DNA of 64,000 nucleotides from Gemmatimonadota bacterium (GTDB lineage: Bacteria > Gemmatimonadota > Gemmatimonadetes > Gemmatimonadales > Gemmatimonadaceae): the NCBI GenBank assembly GCA_021413975.1, contig JAIOPJ010000021.1:62001-126000 (forward strand). The letters are read 5' to 3'. The translations under genes were made by a program, and so were the position numbers. Below, piece after piece: positions 61,935 to 64,000 of the stretch; position 1 is the stretch's first letter; each line of letters opens with the position of its first letter. Under the pieces are notes generated by a model that worked only from the letters and a program-made list of their open reading frames with translations, made no database searches and was not told the DNA's origin.

Positions 61935-63190
61935 GCGACAAAATAGGTCGCGCTGCGGCGGCGCACCACTCGCCAACCCCAGAGCGCGGCGATGACCGCG
62001 AGACCGAGGAGCCAGGGCACGAACGCCGAGCGCAGGGCGCGGTCGACGGAGAGGAAGTCCACGACGCCGGTCTGCCAGAGCGTCCACTCGGAGCCGATCG
62101 TGGTGGCCAACGAGGGGTGCCCCGTGACGAGCACGATCACCGCATCCCCGTTGTCGGGGTTGATCCGCATCGACGTGTTGATGGCCGGCGCGTTGGCCCC
62201 ATCGTGGCCATAGACGTAGGCGCCGCTCGCCGTCGGGGCGTAGAGCGCCACGCCGAGCCCCCAGATGTCGAGCCCGAGTTTGCGCCCATGTGGTTGCCGC
62301 ATGCCTTCGAGGGCCGCCCGATGCAGCAGCAGCGCGCCGGCGCCATCATCGGTCCGCAGCTGGGCCTGCGCGAAGGCCACCAGGTCACGCGCCGACGCCG
62401 AGAGACCGGTGGCGCCTGCCGCCGCATATCGATAGGTCGGGACGATCGCACCGCGTGCATCGAACGACCGGGACACGTTGTCGAGCGGCGCAAGGTACGC
62501 GTAGGTCGCGCGCTGCATGCCGAGCGGGCCGAGGACCGAGTCCTGCATCCAAGTCGCGAACGGCATGCCGGTCACGTCCTCCAGCAGCGCCTGGAGGATG
62601 AGGTAGCCGCCGCCCGAGTACTGGAATCCGCTCCCCGGGGCGCGACCCACCGCGATGGTGACGGTGGAGTCGGAGGACGCCCGCGGATGGCGCAGGGTCT
62701 CCTGCAGCGACGGCAGGGATTCGCTGGGGAGGTAGTCGCCGAAGCCCAACCCATCCGTCAATCCGGCGGTGTGCGACAACAGCCGACCGATGGTCACCTG
62801 TTTCTGATCGAACGTCCCCGCAGGGAGCTGCCACTGTTTGAGATAGGTCGACACTGGCGCGTCGAGGTCCAGCCGTCCGGCCTGCACCTGCTGCATCACG
62901 GCGTAGGCGGTGAACCACTTGCTCATCGAGGCCAAGGGGAAGCGGGTGTCGCGATCGACGGGATCGATGGAGGGCTTGTACTGCTCGGCATCTACCCTGC
63001 CCTGACGCAGCAGGACTAGGGCGAAGTTGCCCTTGCTCTGGTCCTGAGCGAGCGCGGAGGCGGCTTGCATGAAGGCGTGCGTGTCGCCGCGGGGGGCGAT
63101 GGGGTGGAGCCACCAGCCTTGGATCGCGCCGTAGGCGGCGATGCCGGTCCAGGCGAGCACCGCAACGGCGGCCAGCAGGAGTCGTTTCAT
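61931..63190 (-). CDS. beta-lactamase-family serine hydrolase (class C/D-alanyl carboxypeptidase-like)
   Basis: FPLASMSKWFTAYAVMQ (SxxK), YSGGGYLILQALLEDVTGMPF (YxG-like), YGHDGANAPAINTSM. Confidence 0.9.
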   Translation of the reverse strand: MKRLLLAAVAVLAWTGIAAYGAIQGWWLHPIAPRGDTHAFMQAASALAQDQSKGNFALVLLRQGRVDAEQYKPSIDPVDRDTRFPLASMSKWFTAYAVMQQVQAGRLDLDAPVSTYLKQWQLPAGTFDQKQVTIGRLLSHTAGLTDGLGFGDYLPSESLPSLQETLRHPRASSDSTVTIAVGRAPGSGFQYSGGGYLILQALLEDVTGMPFATWMQDSVLGPLGMQRATYAYLAPLDNVSRSFDARGAIVPTYRYAAAGATGLSASARDLVAFAQAQLRTDDGAGALLLHRAALEGMRQPHGRKLGLDIWGLGVALYAPTASGAYVYGHDGANAPAINTSMRINPDNGDAVIVLVTGHPSLATTIGSEWTLWQTGVVDFLSVDRALRSAFVPWLLGLAVIAALWGWRVVRRRSATYFVA

Positions 63191-63435
63191 CGTTCGCTTG
63201 GGAAAGGGCGTCGGGTGTCAGGACGGCTCAGACTCGGGACTACGCATGCGCTGGGCGCGACGTTTCGGGGGGTACTGATGGCGCCAGAACGCTGCGTGCG
63301 ACCAGCAGTTGAACGGTGGCGCGCGGGCGGACGCCCCAAGCCGCGCACGAGGTATGGCACCGGCATCACGGGTATGCGGCCAGTGCTACGTCGGGCACGC
63401 GTCGTGACCCGGCTGCCGATGCGGTTCGCTCCGCG

Positions 63436-64000
63436 TTACTGGCGCACGAGGAAGCTCACGCCACCCACCGTCACACGCAGTTGCCCGGGGGCCTCTCGGA
63501 CGCGGACCCCTTGGCCTTTGCGCAGCGCACGAAAGGCGTCCAGCGTCTCCAGCAGTCGCGCCGGCGGCTCGCTGATGGTGTTGTGGGCTGGCAGCAGTCG
63601 GCGCAGCGACGGCGCCAAGGCGACCAGGCGCGTCAAGCTGCGCTCGTACGCTTCAACATCGGTGCCAGGCGAGAACAGCCAGATCGTCGCGTCGTAGTAC
63701 GAGTCACCGGTCCACAGCAAGCCATGCGCACGATCGAGCAACGCGACGGCGTCGGGCGTATGTCCCGGGACATGCAGCAGCTCGAGCACGCGCCCGCCGA
63801 TGTCGACGCGCTCGCCGTCCCTGAAGCGATGGGTCGTGCGCCACGCGCGCGAACGGAAGGCCGCGGTATCCACGCCCGACGGTGGCCCGTCGCAGAATGC
63901 ATCGCTCGCGACCTCGCTGGCGAGATCGGCATGCGGTCGCCCGGTCTCATGGTCTCGCGTGAACGCCGTCTCCATGCCCCACACGTCGCTGAACTCGGCG
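63436..64000 (-). CDS. MBL-fold metallo-hydrolase, C-terminal part (runs off window end)
   Basis: LELLHVPGHTPDAVALLDRAHGLLWTGDSYYDATIWLF, LLPAHNTISEP; frame open to position 64000. Confidence 0.85.
   Translation of the reverse strand, partial: AEFSDVWGMETAFTRDHETGRPHADLASEVASDAFCDGPPSGVDTAAFRSRAWRTTHRFRDGERVDIGGRVLELLHVPGHTPDAVALLDRAHGLLWTGDSYYDATIWLFSPGTDVEAYERSLTRLVALAPSLRRLLPAHNTISEPPARLLETLDAFRALRKGQGVRVREAPGQLRVTVGGVSFLVRQ

Noticed and set aside
63065-63697. 210-aa plus-strand ORF near the window end
   Set aside because: Arg-rich with no recognisable family; overlaps the well-supported MBL-fold gene on the other strand.

Overview
64 kb of high-GC bacterial chromosome. Overall character (sdhCAB/mdh, gapA-pgk-tpiA-secG, dnaB-radA, large Ig-repeat proteins, DUF305/LVIVD pair) is compatible with Gemmatimonadota, but this is inference from gene content only. 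The first ~28 kb is a dense, almost entirely minus-strand housekeeping block: sdhB(partial)-sdhA-sdhC, mdh, moaA-moaE-moaD, an HU/IHF-like gene, carA, secG, tpiA-pgk-gapA, comF, aroE, LMW-PTP, tsaC/sua5, ispD, radA, dnaB, UDG, coaBC, rpoZ, gmk, yicC, a TonB-receptor-like protein, pepA, icd, a 2-hydroxyacid dehydrogenase and a class V aminotransferase. From 28 kb onward the content is accessory: a probable 3-hydroxyproline catabolic locus with a frameshifted PLP enzyme, an M28 peptidase, a PepSY membrane protein, an uncharacterised three-gene membrane operon with a HETGHT motif, a kinase-BIG2-TM-RCC1 receptor-like protein, a 2324-aa Ig-repeat surface protein, an LVIVD/DUF305 pair, a KAP-NTPase/Ser-Thr-kinase fusion, a PfkB kinase with an altered catalytic motif, a MocR regulator with a candidate operator, and assorted hydrolases. 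Main points for follow-up: (1) the KAP-NTPase plus kinase fusion; (2) the HETGHT membrane operon; (3) an in-frame amber codon in sdhA; (4) a 4-nt deletion in a PLP-binding loop; (5) two secretory genes that appear to start at CTG; (6) a mini-ORF made of repeated ATGAACACC units overlapping a start codon; (7) a 3-domain higher-order repeat in the giant Ig protein. No tRNA, rRNA, CRISPR, transposase or prophage signature was recognised.
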